A model generated the notes under the pieces. That model was not told the origin of the DNA. It searched no databases and worked only from the letters and a program-made list of their open reading frames with translations. This document shows positions 41,180-49,948 of a stretch of 64,000 nucleotides of DNA, piece after piece. Numbering within the stretch: position 1 is the first letter of the stretch; every line of letters starts with the position of its first letter. Source of the DNA: Bacillus alkalisoli (GTDB lineage: Bacteria > Bacillota > Bacilli > Bacillales > Bacillaceae_I); contig NZ_KZ454944.1 of NCBI RefSeq assembly GCF_002797415.1, positions 519,745 through 583,744 on the forward strand, given 5' to 3'. A program made the translations under genes and the position numbers.

Positions 41180-42490
41180 TTGAATGTTACCGTTGTAGGA
41201 GTTGGATATGTAGGTTTGATTACGGGAGTCTGTTTAGCAAAGTTAGGAAATCATGTTGTCTGTTACGATATAGACGACCGAAAAGTGGAGAAGCTAAATA
41301 ATGGAGAAGTTACGATACATGAGAATGGTTTAAAGAATCTATTGTCTTCTGTATTAGAAGAAGAGTTCATTCAATTCACTTCTAACGCTTTAATAGCCTA
41401 TGATAATGCTGACATTATTATCATTGCGGTTGGTACACCTGAAAACAGCGATGGTTCTGCAAATTTAACTTATATTGAACAGGCTGCTGATGAAATAGCA
41501 TTAAATATGAAAGAGGAGACAGTAGTAGTAATAAAGAGTACAGTACCAGTAGGTACAAACGCAAAAATAAAATCGAGAATAAAAAATAAAACAAATAAAC
41601 AATTTTATCTAGCTTCTAACCCAGAGTTTTTACGAGAAGGCTCTGCAATACATGATTTCTTCCAAGGAGATAGAATCGTACTAGGAACAGAAGAAGAACA
41701 TGTGAAAATAAAGCTTGATAATCTTTATAGCCCGTTAAACATTCCTATTTTACATACAGACATTCGAAGTGCAGAAATGATTAAGTATGCATCAAATGCA
41801 TTCTTAGCAACAAAGATAAGCTTTATAAACGAAATCGCTAACATTTGTGAAAAGGTTGGGGCTAATATTAATAGTGTTTCAAAAGGCGTTGGTTTAGACC
41901 GTAGAATTGGATCACATTTTCTCCAAGCAGGGATTGGATATGGGGGATCATGTTTTCCAAAAGATACGAAATCACTTGTTCAAATTGCAGGTGACGTGAA
42001 CCACCGCTTTCATTTGTTAGAAGCTGTAATAAATGTAAACGCAAAACAACAAAAAGTATTGTTGCATAAAGCAAAAGTTAAGTTTGGCAATTTAATAGGG
42101 AAACAAGTTGCCGTGCTCGGATTAGCATTTAAACCTAACACAGATGATATAAGAGAAGCAGCTTCGATCGTAATGGTTGAAGAATTGATAAAAGAGGGTG
42201 CGATAGTTAAAGTATATGACCCTATTGCTATAGACAATTTTAAACAGATTGGTTTTCACGTTCAGTACTGCAAATCGATTGAGTTGTGTATCTCAGGAGC
42301 AGATATGGTGTTTATTTTAACGGAATGGGATGAGATAGCGAGTTATCCTATAGAAGAATACGCAAAGTATATGAATAATCCAGTTATTTTTGATGGTAGG
42401 AATTGCATTTTGGATTTAAACAATAATGATAGTGTTGAATATATCGGAATTGGATATAGTCATATAGAAAAAGAATGTACAATTTATTAA
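41180..42490 (+). CDS. ugd: UDP-glucose 6-dehydrogenase
   Basis: 436 residues from TTG 41180 after AGGGGGTG. N-terminal NAD-binding VVGVGYVGLITGVCLA, NPEFLREGSA, the central substrate-binding part, and the catalytic Cys in GIGYGGSCFPKDTKSL (about residue 258); C-terminal GLAFKPNTDDIREA. Oxidises UDP-glucose to UDP-glucuronate. The B. subtilis relatives YwqF and TuaD feed polysaccharide or teichuronic acid, and YwqF is activated by tyrosine phosphorylation reversed by YwqE. No teichuronic polymerase is visible here. Confidence 0.95.
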   Translation: MNVTVVGVGYVGLITGVCLAKLGNHVVCYDIDDRKVEKLNNGEVTIHENGLKNLLSSVLEEEFIQFTSNALIAYDNADIIIIAVGTPENSDGSANLTYIEQAADEIALNMKEETVVVIKSTVPVGTNAKIKSRIKNKTNKQFYLASNPEFLREGSAIHDFFQGDRIVLGTEEEHVKIKLDNLYSPLNIPILHTDIRSAEMIKYASNAFLATKISFINEIANICEKVGANINSVSKGVGLDRRIGSHFLQAGIGYGGSCFPKDTKSLVQIAGDVNHRFHLLEAVINVNAKQQKVLLHKAKVKFGNLIGKQVAVLGLAFKPNTDDIREAASIVMVEELIKEGAIVKVYDPIAIDNFKQIGFHVQYCKSIELCISGADMVFILTEWDEIASYPIEEYAKYMNNPVIFDGRNCILDLNNNDSVEYIGIGYSHIEKECTIY

Positions 42491-42494
42491 GAAC

Positions 42495-42528
42495 AAAGCC
42501 TTAGACGATTGTCTAAGGCTTTCCTTTT
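42495..42528. terminator. Bidirectional terminator
   Basis: AAAGCCTTAGAC and GTCTAAGGCTTT with a 4-base loop, between the convergent ugd and LCP genes. Confidence 0.92.
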
Positions 42529-42531
42529 AGC

Positions 42532-43443
42532 TTATTTTAATTCTAAATGTTCTCTAAGTATATTAGAAATTTGTACGCGTTCAGGTTCTGGTACGACTAA
42601 ATACCACACTTTATTTATTGTTTCTCCAGATCCATTAATTTCATGCTGTTCCAGGTTATGTCTAGCATCTTTATAATTCGCTTGAATTTCTATCATTTCA
42701 TCAAATGTTAAGTTCGTTTTAATATTATTTCCTAAAGCATCTAAAATATCTCCAAATCTAGTAATAGAAGAAAAGCTAGCCCCTTGATCAATAACCCCTT
42801 TTAATACTAAACGTTGACGCTCTTGTCGACCGAAGTCACCGCGGGGATCTTGTTTTCTCATTTGAACAAAGTTTAATGCTCCTGTACCGTCTATTTCAAT
42901 AGAACCCTTATTAAACGTTTGCCCACCTTGCGTAAACTCTAGCGGATTATTAACCGTAATTCCACCAACTACATCTACAATATCTTTGAAACTATCCATA
43001 TTTACTTTGAAATAATAGTCGATTGGGATATTTAAGAAGTTTTCCACTGAATCTACAGACATTTCCACTCCACCGAAAGCATATGCGTGGTTAATTTTAT
43101 CTAAATAGCCACGTCCGATAATTTCCGTTCTTGTGTCCCGAGGAATACTAACCATCTGGATTGACCTCTTATTAGGATTAACGGTTAAAACAATCATCGT
43201 ATCAGATCGACCACGGTCTCCAGGGCGCTCATCCACTCCTAATACTAAGAATGAAAGAGGTTCTTTATTCTTAAAAACTACTCGTTGAGGCACGTCACGA
43301 TTCAATGGCTCATGCATGTTTGCAACAGTTTGTTCTAAAGATTTATATATAGTAAATGCATAAATACCAACTGCGATAGTTGCAACACTAAAAATACCGA
43401 CAATCGTCCAAAGTAATTTTTTATTTGTGAATGATTTTATCAT
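42532..43443 (-). CDS. LCP family wall-polymer ligase 1
   Basis: 303 residues; ATG after AAAGGAAG. N-terminal membrane anchor (about 10-31), then the LytR-CpsA-Psr domain with FLVLGVDERPGDRGRSDTMI, VSIPRDTRTEI, KINHAYAFGG and RMRKQDPRGDFGRQERQR-type motifs (Arg/Asp ligands for the polyprenyl phosphate). TagT/U/V-type enzymes attach teichoic acid from its lipid carrier to peptidoglycan. Divergent from an SGNH-like protein gene; a clearly related second LCP gene lies at 56562, also beside an SGNH-like gene. Which LCP serves the cluster cannot be told. Confidence 0.93.
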   Translation of the reverse strand: MIKSFTNKKLLWTIVGIFSVATIAVGIYAFTIYKSLEQTVANMHEPLNRDVPQRVVFKNKEPLSFLVLGVDERPGDRGRSDTMIVLTVNPNKRSIQMVSIPRDTRTEIIGRGYLDKINHAYAFGGVEMSVDSVENFLNIPIDYYFKVNMDSFKDIVDVVGGITVNNPLEFTQGGQTFNKGSIEIDGTGALNFVQMRKQDPRGDFGRQERQRLVLKGVIDQGASFSSITRFGDILDALGNNIKTNLTFDEMIEIQANYKDARHNLEQHEINGSGETINKVWYLVVPEPERVQISNILREHLELK

Positions 43444-43618
43444 AATCAGCTTCCTTTAACTGTAATTTTGCAATTCAAAGTTGATTATAGTCAGTTCGAC
43501 AAAATAAAACAATAAGTATAACGAATTTCTATATAAAAAGTTTCGTTTTTTCATATTTTTGTTCGGATTTGTAGAAAAGTGACTACTTTTTTTAGTATAT
43601 TAGGGTAGAGGTGGTAAA

Positions 43619-44428
43619 ATGAGGAATATATTCATGATAATAGTTGCATTTATATGTTTAGGAGCATTGGTATATGGACAAATCCATTGGGACACAAAAT
43701 TAAAAAATGCAGTAACACAAACATCTGTGACTATTAAAAATGAAATTAATGAGGAAACAGTAAAAAGCGAACAACCGATACAAGATAATTTAATGACTTC
43801 CATAGACTATGCAAGAAAGTTAGACTCGCCTATAAGGGAGTTGCTTGTTAACCGTATAGCAAATGACAAGGAAGTTAAATTAGTTATTATAGGATCAAGA
43901 GGATTGAGTTCTAATGAATATACTGTATGGCATGAGATAGTAGGTGAAAAACTTGAGGAAACTTATGGTGAAACATTTACCATCTCTATTGTGGAGCTCG
44001 AAGGTAAGAGGAGTAACGAGGTAGTAGAAAATAACTTACATATTAATAATATAACAAACACACCAGATATTATTCTATTAGAACCGTTTACAATTAATGA
44101 TAACGGGTTTATTGCAGTACCTAACAGATTGGCAAACTTAGAAACAATGATTCAAGATTTTAAAAATTTAAATGAAAATGTAATTGTACTCTTACAACCA
44201 TCCATTCCAATTCATAATGCTAGATTTTACCCAGGGGAAGAGGAAGCATTAAGAGAATATGCTTTAGCAAAAGGTTATATATATTTAAATCATTGGGAGA
44301 ATTGGCCAGATTATACTGATGCGGAAGTATTAAATTACTTAAATAACGAACGCTCTAACCCAAATCAATCTGGTCATGATGCATGGGCGCAATATATTAT
44401 TGATTATTTTGTCAAAAAGGAAGAGTAA
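43619..44428 (+). CDS. SGNH-like secreted or membrane-anchored protein 1
   Basis: 269 residues; ATG after AGAGGTGG. N-terminal signal anchor (about 3-21). The core has VKLVIIGSRGLSS, where block I reads GSR rather than GDS, PDIILLEPFTINDNG (block III position), VIVLLQPSIPIHNARFYP and, near the end, GHDAWAQYI with the probable catalytic His. This outline fits SGNH hydrolases such as polysaccharide O-acetyl esterases or transferases, here facing the wall. A paralogue lies at 55737. Activity is not proven. Confidence 0.8.
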   Translation: MRNIFMIIVAFICLGALVYGQIHWDTKLKNAVTQTSVTIKNEINEETVKSEQPIQDNLMTSIDYARKLDSPIRELLVNRIANDKEVKLVIIGSRGLSSNEYTVWHEIVGEKLEETYGETFTISIVELEGKRSNEVVENNLHINNITNTPDIILLEPFTINDNGFIAVPNRLANLETMIQDFKNLNENVIVLLQPSIPIHNARFYPGEEEALREYALAKGYIYLNHWENWPDYTDAEVLNYLNNERSNPNQSGHDAWAQYIIDYFVKKEE

Positions 44429-44433
44429 AGGAG

Positions 44434-44468
44434 AAAGGATTGCGCTATATGTAGCACAATCCCTTTTT
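44434..44468 (+). terminator. Terminator of SGNH-like gene 1
   Basis: AAAGGATTGCGCT and AGCACAATCCCTTT with a 6-base loop, then a T run; it lies just before a convergent gene. Confidence 0.88.
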
Positions 44469-44474
44469 GTCGTA

Positions 44475-44837
44475 TCACCAAAACTTACCTAAAACAACAA
44501 TCCAAATAATATAAGTAATAAAAAACAATCCGCTCACTGAATACGCTAAAATCTCTCCCTGCTTGGTTCGATTAGAAATATGCAAGATGAACAAGCAAGG
44601 TATAAGTATCCATGGAACCAATAAAATAAATGAAAGTAAATACATACTAATAGAACCATGATCCCTGGCCAACAAAAAGGTTAATGAAGGGATAGCAATA
44701 AAAATAGGGCATAACCCAATAATTATTATCGACCTAATCCAAAACGAATGGAAAAACTCACTAATGCCATTCCAATCAATTTCACGAACTTTTATCTTCC
44801 TTATATAAGGCATAATTCTCTCTGATAAAGCCGCCAT
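44475..44837 (-). CDS. Membrane protein, about three helices
   Basis: 120 residues; ATG after an AGAGGGCGAGG stretch. A basic cytoplasmic N-terminus (about 1-32) is followed by three hydrophobic segments (about 34-56, 62-82, 98-117). No motif or family recognised. It is convergent with SGNH-like gene 1, sharing the terminator at 44434, and is separated from the next minus-strand gene. Confidence 0.72.
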   Translation of the reverse strand: MAALSERIMPYIRKIKVREIDWNGISEFFHSFWIRSIIIIGLCPIFIAIPSLTFLLARDHGSISMYLLSFILLVPWILIPCLFILHISNRTKQGEILAYSVSGLFFITYIIWIVVLGKFW

Positions 44838-44996
44838 TTCCTCGCCCTCTTTCTTCTATATATTTTATCTCTATGTTTTCTATCAAAAAAATATTCCGAA
44901 ATCACACATAACTAGAAGAAGTTAAAAGAATAAGAAACAAAATACGAGAGTATATGTATGGAGAAATAGTCATCCTGTCCGACATACTAGTATATA

Positions 44997-45452
44997 TCAA
45001 AACTTTCCTACTACATTCCTATATTCCTTTACCCGTTCAGTTGATAGATTATTCCTAATTAATTCAGATTCCCATTCATAAAAGACTATTTCTAAAGCTG
45101 CTAGTTCTTTCTCAACTAATTCTTTTCGCTTCAAATAATTAGTCGTAAAAACTGCAGCAGAAGTTTCACTTAATGAGGTGTTAATATACTTTTCCTTCTC
45201 GCTTTTGTGAGAAAGTAGAATCTGTTCAACTTTATCTTTATATATATTCGTAATAATATCTTCTAAACTATTACTTTGTGAACTCCACACCTCTACTACA
45301 TTTTCGCTTATCCAAAAACTCTCAGGTGGGGTTTGTTTTACGAGAAAGGACGTATCACTTCGGGTTTTCATAGGTGAAACATTAGTTGTTGAGTTCATAG
45401 AAACTACTAAAACAGTTGATAATAAAAGTAGTAATAAACTAATTCTTAACAT
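44997..45452 (-). CDS. Secreted or anchored hypothetical protein
   Basis: 151 residues; ATG after AGGAGGAG. An N-terminal hydrophobic signal (about 3-18; MLRISLLLLLLSTVLVVS), a Ser/Thr-rich stretch, then a charged helical body (KDKVEQILLSHKSEKEKYI, LVEKELAALEIVFYEWESEL). No lipobox, no cysteine and no recognised family. It stands alone before a 700-bp stretch without genes. Confidence 0.72.
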   Translation of the reverse strand: MLRISLLLLLLSTVLVVSMNSTTNVSPMKTRSDTSFLVKQTPPESFWISENVVEVWSSQSNSLEDIITNIYKDKVEQILLSHKSEKEKYINTSLSETSAAVFTTNYLKRKELVEKELAALEIVFYEWESELIRNNLSTERVKEYRNVVGKF

Positions 45453-46148
45453 CTTTTCTCCTCCTTCTTTTTATCTAAAAGTATAGTCAAGTTGGAAAAA
45501 AAATAATCATAACCCTGTTCTTTAAATAGATTTTTCTTTTTAATCAACAATTCAACTTAACACTATAATTAAGTTATATAACATAAAAAACTACACGCTT
45601 AGTGCGTGTAGCTTTCTATTGTTAATGAGAAAAGAGAAAAAGTATTTGTAAATTCTATTGAAACAATTGAGTTGGTATTTATTTCCGTTATAATTGCGAA
45701 TTTTAATAGCAACATAGTGACAAGGTTAGTTGTACTGACATTATTAAAAAAAGAATAGTACATAATGTGCAAAAAAGTCATCAAAAAGTTCGTCATATAT
45801 TAAGTTTTTAGGAACTGTTTTTTGCTGTTTTTACTTTGACATCTTTTTTACCTTAATCAATTTTAACATATATAAGAACGTGAACTTTGTAAGGAACACT
45901 TGCAAAATATCGAGTATTGAATATTTGTTATTACAACATTACACAAAACTCCTAATCACTAATTAGAATAACTAATAACAGACCTACTTCTTGGAAGCTC
46001 CATTTGAAGAGTGTCCAAAGTTAGGAGAAAGCATCATAGTGAAGTCTATGTTTGTTGTGAATAAATAAAGAGAAAAGTGTCAGTTTTTAAGCTGACGCTT
46101 TTCTCTTTTAAAATGCTCAGTTATTAATAAATTTCAATTCGAAAATTA
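45453..46148. other. 696-bp intergenic stretch
   Basis: Holds hairpin CTACACGC/GCGTGTAG (45591-45611) with an A run before it, which would terminate minus-strand transcripts, and the terminator at 46067. In between I see no convincing gene. A 65-residue minus frame (45599-45796) stops inside the hairpin but has no ribosome binding site. A short plus frame ending at 46069 (about 27 codons, EAPFEECPKLGES) has no start signals and may be a remnant. Confidence 0.6.
46067..46110. terminator. Terminator between the tagA end and the intergenic stretch
   Basis: AGAGAAAAGTGTCAG and CTGACGCTTTTCTCT around an 8-base loop; T-rich on both sides. Confidence 0.9.
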
Positions 46149-46877
46149 TTAACTTCTATATTTTTCTGTAATTATATTTATCATGAACTTTGGAATAGCT
46201 ATAGCTCTTTTCAGTCGTGTTGGTTCGTTAATAATTCTATAAGCCCACTCAAGATTCAAGTCTCTCCAAGGTTTTGGAGCCCTCTTTGTGTAACCAGCCC
46301 ATACGTTAAAACAACCGCCCACACCGATAAAAATCCCTTTATTAAATTTATGAATATTTTGAGCAATCCACTTCTCTTGTTTTGGAAAACCTGTTCCTAC
46401 AAAAACTATATCGGGTTCTAGGCGTGCAATGTCGTCTGCGATATTAGAATTTTTTGAATCAAAATAACCATGGTGAAATCCAACTATTTTGATTTTTGGA
46501 TACTTAGTATTAATATTTTCTACTGCTTTATCAATCAAATTTGGTTTTGTACCAAGAAAGTAAATACTGTATTTACGATCATTCGATAGTTTCAATAACT
46601 CTTCCATTAACTCAAACCCAGGTAAACGTTGAACTAATGGATTACCCAAAATTTTGGCTGCCCAGATTATTCCTACACCATCGGGAATAATAAAATGAGC
46701 ATCATTAATTAAACTTTTATATTCTTTATTGGAATTGGCATAAGTGACTATTTCTGGATTTGCTGTAACTATGAAAGTTTTGGTATTGGTCGAAATTCTA
46801 TCATCTAGAAGTTGTAAGAGCTCCTTCATTGTACTATTAACAAAATTAAATCCAATAATACTTACTGTCTTAATCAT
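46149..46877 (-). CDS. tagA: UDP-ManNAc:GlcNAc-PP-undecaprenol ManNAc transferase
   Basis: 242 residues; ATG after GAGG. WecB/TagA/CpsF family: VTANPEIVTYANSN, IPDGVGIIWAAKILG with the catalytic Asp, LPGFELMEELL, YFLGTKPNLIDKAVENI, IVFVGTGFPKQEKWI and CFNVWAGYTKRAPKPWRDLNLEWAYRII (in segments). It adds ManNAc to the lipid-linked GlcNAc, completing the linkage disaccharide of wall teichoic acid on the cytoplasmic membrane face. Divergent from tagD as in B. subtilis, but tagB is not behind it. The first enzyme (tagO) and mnaA are not in the window. Confidence 0.95.
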   Translation of the reverse strand: MIKTVSIIGFNFVNSTMKELLQLLDDRISTNTKTFIVTANPEIVTYANSNKEYKSLINDAHFIIPDGVGIIWAAKILGNPLVQRLPGFELMEELLKLSNDRKYSIYFLGTKPNLIDKAVENINTKYPKIKIVGFHHGYFDSKNSNIADDIARLEPDIVFVGTGFPKQEKWIAQNIHKFNKGIFIGVGGCFNVWAGYTKRAPKPWRDLNLEWAYRIINEPTRLKRAIAIPKFMINIITEKYRS

Positions 46878-47003
46878 ATCAAATACCTCGGACTATATAA
46901 TTTAACTTTAGTTTTACATTTTTACAATTTTATATACAAGTAATTATTTGTTAATATTTTATTTGATTTTAAACTACAAATATTTACAATTCCTTAATAC
47001 TAA

Positions 47004-47060
47004 TTGACATTCTTTTATAAAAGTCTACAATATTATAATATATTAACAGTGGAATTAACA
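47004..47060 (+). promoter_or_regulatory. tagD promoter with TTAACA half-sites
   Basis: TTGACA at 47004-47009, a 16-bp spacer and TACAAT at 47026-47031. Two TTAACA direct repeats follow at 47043 and 47055. TTAACA repeats at about 11-bp spacing are PhoP boxes in B. subtilis, where PhoP represses tagAB and tagDEF; here the spacing is 12, so the PhoP call is tentative. Confidence 0.5.
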
Positions 47061-47115
47061 GTAAAAATGAAATATGAAATAAGAGAATAATAAATATACT
47101 TGGGGGAAGTAAGAA

Positions 47116-47520
47116 ATGAAGAAGGTTATTACTTATGGAACATTTGATTTGCTTCATTGGGGACATATAAATCTACTTAGTAGGTCAAAAGAATTAGGAG
47201 ACCACTTAACGGTAGCATTGTCTACTGATGAATTTAACTCAATTAAAAATAAAAAAGCTTTTCATAGCTATGAAAATAGAAAATTAATTTTAGAATCTAT
47301 AAGATTTGTAGATAATGTTATCCCTGAAAGCAATTGGGATCAGAAAATAGAAGATGTTCTCAATTATAATATTGATGTTTTTGTAATGGGTGATGATTGG
47401 AAAGGGAAATTTAATTATTTGGAAGACTATTGTCAAGTAATTTATTTACCAAGAACAGCTAGTATATCAACTACCAAGATAAAAAAAGAACTAGGATTGT
47501 TAGCTATATCTAATGTATAG
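47116..47520 (+). CDS. tagD: Glycerol-3-phosphate cytidylyltransferase
   Basis: 134 residues; ATG after GGGGGAA. Cytidylyltransferase motifs: TYGTFDLLHWGHINLL (HxGH form), FVMGDDWKGKFNYL and RTASISTTKIKKEL. Makes CDP-glycerol from CTP and sn-glycerol-3-phosphate, the donor for all three glycerophosphotransferases that follow. Its last codons overlap the next start by eight bases. Start of a plus-strand, very AT-rich run of genes through 54694. Confidence 0.96.
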   Translation: MKKVITYGTFDLLHWGHINLLSRSKELGDHLTVALSTDEFNSIKNKKAFHSYENRKLILESIRFVDNVIPESNWDQKIEDVLNYNIDVFVMGDDWKGKFNYLEDYCQVIYLPRTASISTTKIKKELGLLAISNV

Positions 47521-48685
47521 AGAAGTAGTACTAAATTGTTATTTACATCTATTCAAAATTTTTTTTGATATTTTTAAGTTATTTCCCTTACAAAAAAAAC
47601 TAACTTTTGTTGTTTCTTATACGGAGAATTGTAATTATTTAATTAAAGAGATTAGAAAACAGAGCTTAGAATATAAGGTTATATTACTTTGTAAACCATT
47701 AACATATGAATTTTTCAGCAATGAATATCCTGAATTAAAGGTTAGAAGGTTTGAAACATTTAATTTAGTACACTGGTTTAACTCTATATATCATTTATCA
47801 ACATCAAAACATATTATTATAGACAATTACTATGGTTTTTTATCATCAATAAACTTTAGAAAAAGCGTAGAGTGTATACAAATTTGGCATGCTGTGGGTT
47901 CTTTTAAGCAATTTGGATTAAAAGATAGATCAAATTATAAAAGAAGTAAATCTGCGATTAAGCGATTTAAGCGTGTCTACTCAAAATTCCATAAAATAGT
48001 TGTCGGTTCTGAAAAGATGGCTAATATATTTAAAGAATCTTTTGGTATACAAGAACAAAATATATTACGCACAGGGATACCAAGAACTGACTTTTTTTAT
48101 GATAACTGTTTGATGAATCATGTGAGAAATGAAATTTATCTAAAATATCCTAATCTCAAAGAAAAGAAAGTGATCACTTACGCACCGACTTTTAGAAAAC
48201 AGCAATTGAAGGAGCACCAACTGGAATTGGAAATAGAAAAACTCTACAATGAGTTATCACTCTCCAATTTCATACTAATTATCAAATTACATCCAATGAT
48301 TAGAAAAAATATAACGATAGAAGAAAAATATAAGAATTTTATATACGATTTTTCTGATTATAATAGTACAAATGAATTGTTACTTATAACAGACTATTTA
48401 ATAACAGATTACTCATCTTTACCTTGCGAATTTTCTATTTTAAATAAACCTATAATATTTTTTGTGTATGATTTAGAAGAATATAAAATTACACAAGGAT
48501 TGATTGAAGGTTATATGGACAACATACCCTTTCCTGTTGTTTATAAAACGGAACAAATAATAAAGATTATTAAGCAAAATGAATTTAAAGAAAATAAAAC
48601 TAAGCAATTTTCATTAAGTTGGAATGAATACTCTATAGGTAATTCATCTGAGAATCTTATCAAATATATTAAAAAAAATAATTGA
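47513..48685 (+). CDS. tagB: CDP-glycerol glycerophosphotransferase, TagB-like primase
   Basis: 390 residues, close to B. subtilis TagB (about 380). Starts inside the end of tagD, so translation is coupled. Family features: IWHAVGSFKQFGLKD in place of HGTPLK, ILRTGIPRTDFFYD, ITYAPTFRKQQLKEH, IIKLHPMI and LITDYSSLPCEFSIL. An amphipathic N-terminus (LHLFKIFFDIFKLF) suits membrane binding. TagB adds the first glycerol phosphate to the linkage unit. The primase call rests on length and gene position; a short polymerase cannot be excluded. Confidence 0.87.
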   Translation: MYREVVLNCYLHLFKIFFDIFKLFPLQKKLTFVVSYTENCNYLIKEIRKQSLEYKVILLCKPLTYEFFSNEYPELKVRRFETFNLVHWFNSIYHLSTSKHIIIDNYYGFLSSINFRKSVECIQIWHAVGSFKQFGLKDRSNYKRSKSAIKRFKRVYSKFHKIVVGSEKMANIFKESFGIQEQNILRTGIPRTDFFYDNCLMNHVRNEIYLKYPNLKEKKVITYAPTFRKQQLKEHQLELEIEKLYNELSLSNFILIIKLHPMIRKNITIEEKYKNFIYDFSDYNSTNELLLITDYLITDYSSLPCEFSILNKPIIFFVYDLEEYKITQGLIEGYMDNIPFPVVYKTEQIIKIIKQNEFKENKTKQFSLSWNEYSIGNSSENLIKYIKKNN

Positions 48686-48714
48686 AGTTATCACGAAACA
48701 CTTGGAGGCAAGTA

Positions 48715-49896
48715 ATGGTGACATTTAATTGTAGTTTATTTAAAAATGCTTTTATAAAATTTTATAAAGGCATTTTTAATGTGTTAGGTTTATTGCCTAA
48801 AAAAGATATCATTATTTTTGAAAGTTACTTGGGGAAACAATATAGTTGTAACCCGAGATCAATATACGAATATGTTAAAGAGATGCATCCAGAATATAAG
48901 CTGTATTGGAGTGTCGATAAAAGGTACAAAGAAAAATTTAAACAAAATGGAATCCCATACCTTGAAAGGTTATCAATCAAATGGTTATTTCTAGTTCCTA
49001 GAGCGAAGTTTTGGATTTCTAATAGTAGAATGCCAAACTGGATTACAAAGCCAAGAAATACACTATACCTTCAAACTTGGCATGGTACGCCATTGAAGAA
49101 ATTAGCACTGGACATTGAAGAAATTAGAATGCCTGGAACAACAACAGAGGCATATAAAGAAAACTTTATTAAAGAAACACGAAAATGGGATTATTTAATT
49201 TCTCCCAACAGTTATTCAACTAGAATATTTAAAAAAGCATTTAACTATAATGGTCAAATACTTGAAACTGGATATCCTAGAAATGATTTATTAATTAATC
49301 AAAATAATGATGAAACGATTAACTCTATTAAAATGAAAATGGGCATTCCTTTGGATAGTAAAATAATAATGTATGCTCCTACATGGAGAGATGATTTATA
49401 CTTTTCTAAAGGACGTTATAAATTTGATTTGAAAATGGATATTGATGAAATCAGAAAAAAATTAGGTGAAGAATATATAATATTGTTTAGAATGCATTAT
49501 TTAGTTGCTGATACTTTAAACTTAACAGATTATAAAGGTTTTGCAATAAATGTTTCACAACACGATGATATAAGGGAGTTATATTTAATTTCTGATATAT
49601 TAATTACCGACTATTCTTCAGTGTTTTTTGATTACTTATGCCTAAAAAGACCTATTATCTTTTTTACTTATGATATTAAACAATATCGAGACAAGTTAAG
49701 AGGTTTTTATTTTGATTTTGAGGAAAATGCACCTGGAAATTTAGTTGTAAATACAAAGGAACTTATAGATGAAATTATTCGTATTCAAAAATCAAACTTT
49801 GAAGTTCAAAATAACTTACTTGAGTTTCACAAAAGATTCTGTAGGCTAGAGGACGGAAATGCCACTACTAGAGTTGTAACAGGGTTATTAAGATGA
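48715..49896 (+). CDS. CDP-glycerol glycerophosphotransferase, TagF-like
   Basis: 393 residues from ATG 48715, placed by TTGGAGG; the frame is open to TTG 48682. Carries the classic motif order: YLQTWHGTPLKKLALDIEE, LETGYPRNDLL, IMYAPTWRDD, LFRMHY and LITDYSSVFFDYL, with the His of HGTPLKK and the DYSS serines for CDP-glycerol binding. It probably extends the poly(glycerol phosphate) chain or adds a second priming unit. It lacks the ~300-residue N-terminal extension typical of B. subtilis TagF. Confidence 0.87.
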   Translation: MVTFNCSLFKNAFIKFYKGIFNVLGLLPKKDIIIFESYLGKQYSCNPRSIYEYVKEMHPEYKLYWSVDKRYKEKFKQNGIPYLERLSIKWLFLVPRAKFWISNSRMPNWITKPRNTLYLQTWHGTPLKKLALDIEEIRMPGTTTEAYKENFIKETRKWDYLISPNSYSTRIFKKAFNYNGQILETGYPRNDLLINQNNDETINSIKMKMGIPLDSKIIMYAPTWRDDLYFSKGRYKFDLKMDIDEIRKKLGEEYIILFRMHYLVADTLNLTDYKGFAINVSQHDDIRELYLISDILITDYSSVFFDYLCLKRPIIFFTYDIKQYRDKLRGFYFDFEENAPGNLVVNTKELIDEIIRIQKSNFEVQNNLLEFHKRFCRLEDGNATTRVVTGLLR

Positions 49897-49948
49897 GACA
49901 TAACCATAGTTCAACAAACACTAGTAAGGAGTTATAGGAGGAAAAGCA

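Noticed and set aside
40278-42490. Teichuronic acid operon
   Set aside because: Only UDP-glucose and UDP-glucuronate synthesis genes are present; no tua-type glycosyltransferases or polymerase.
45599-45796. 65-residue hydrophobic minus-strand frame
   Set aside because: It ends in a terminator hairpin but lacks a ribosome binding site and has an unlikely composition; kept only as a remark.
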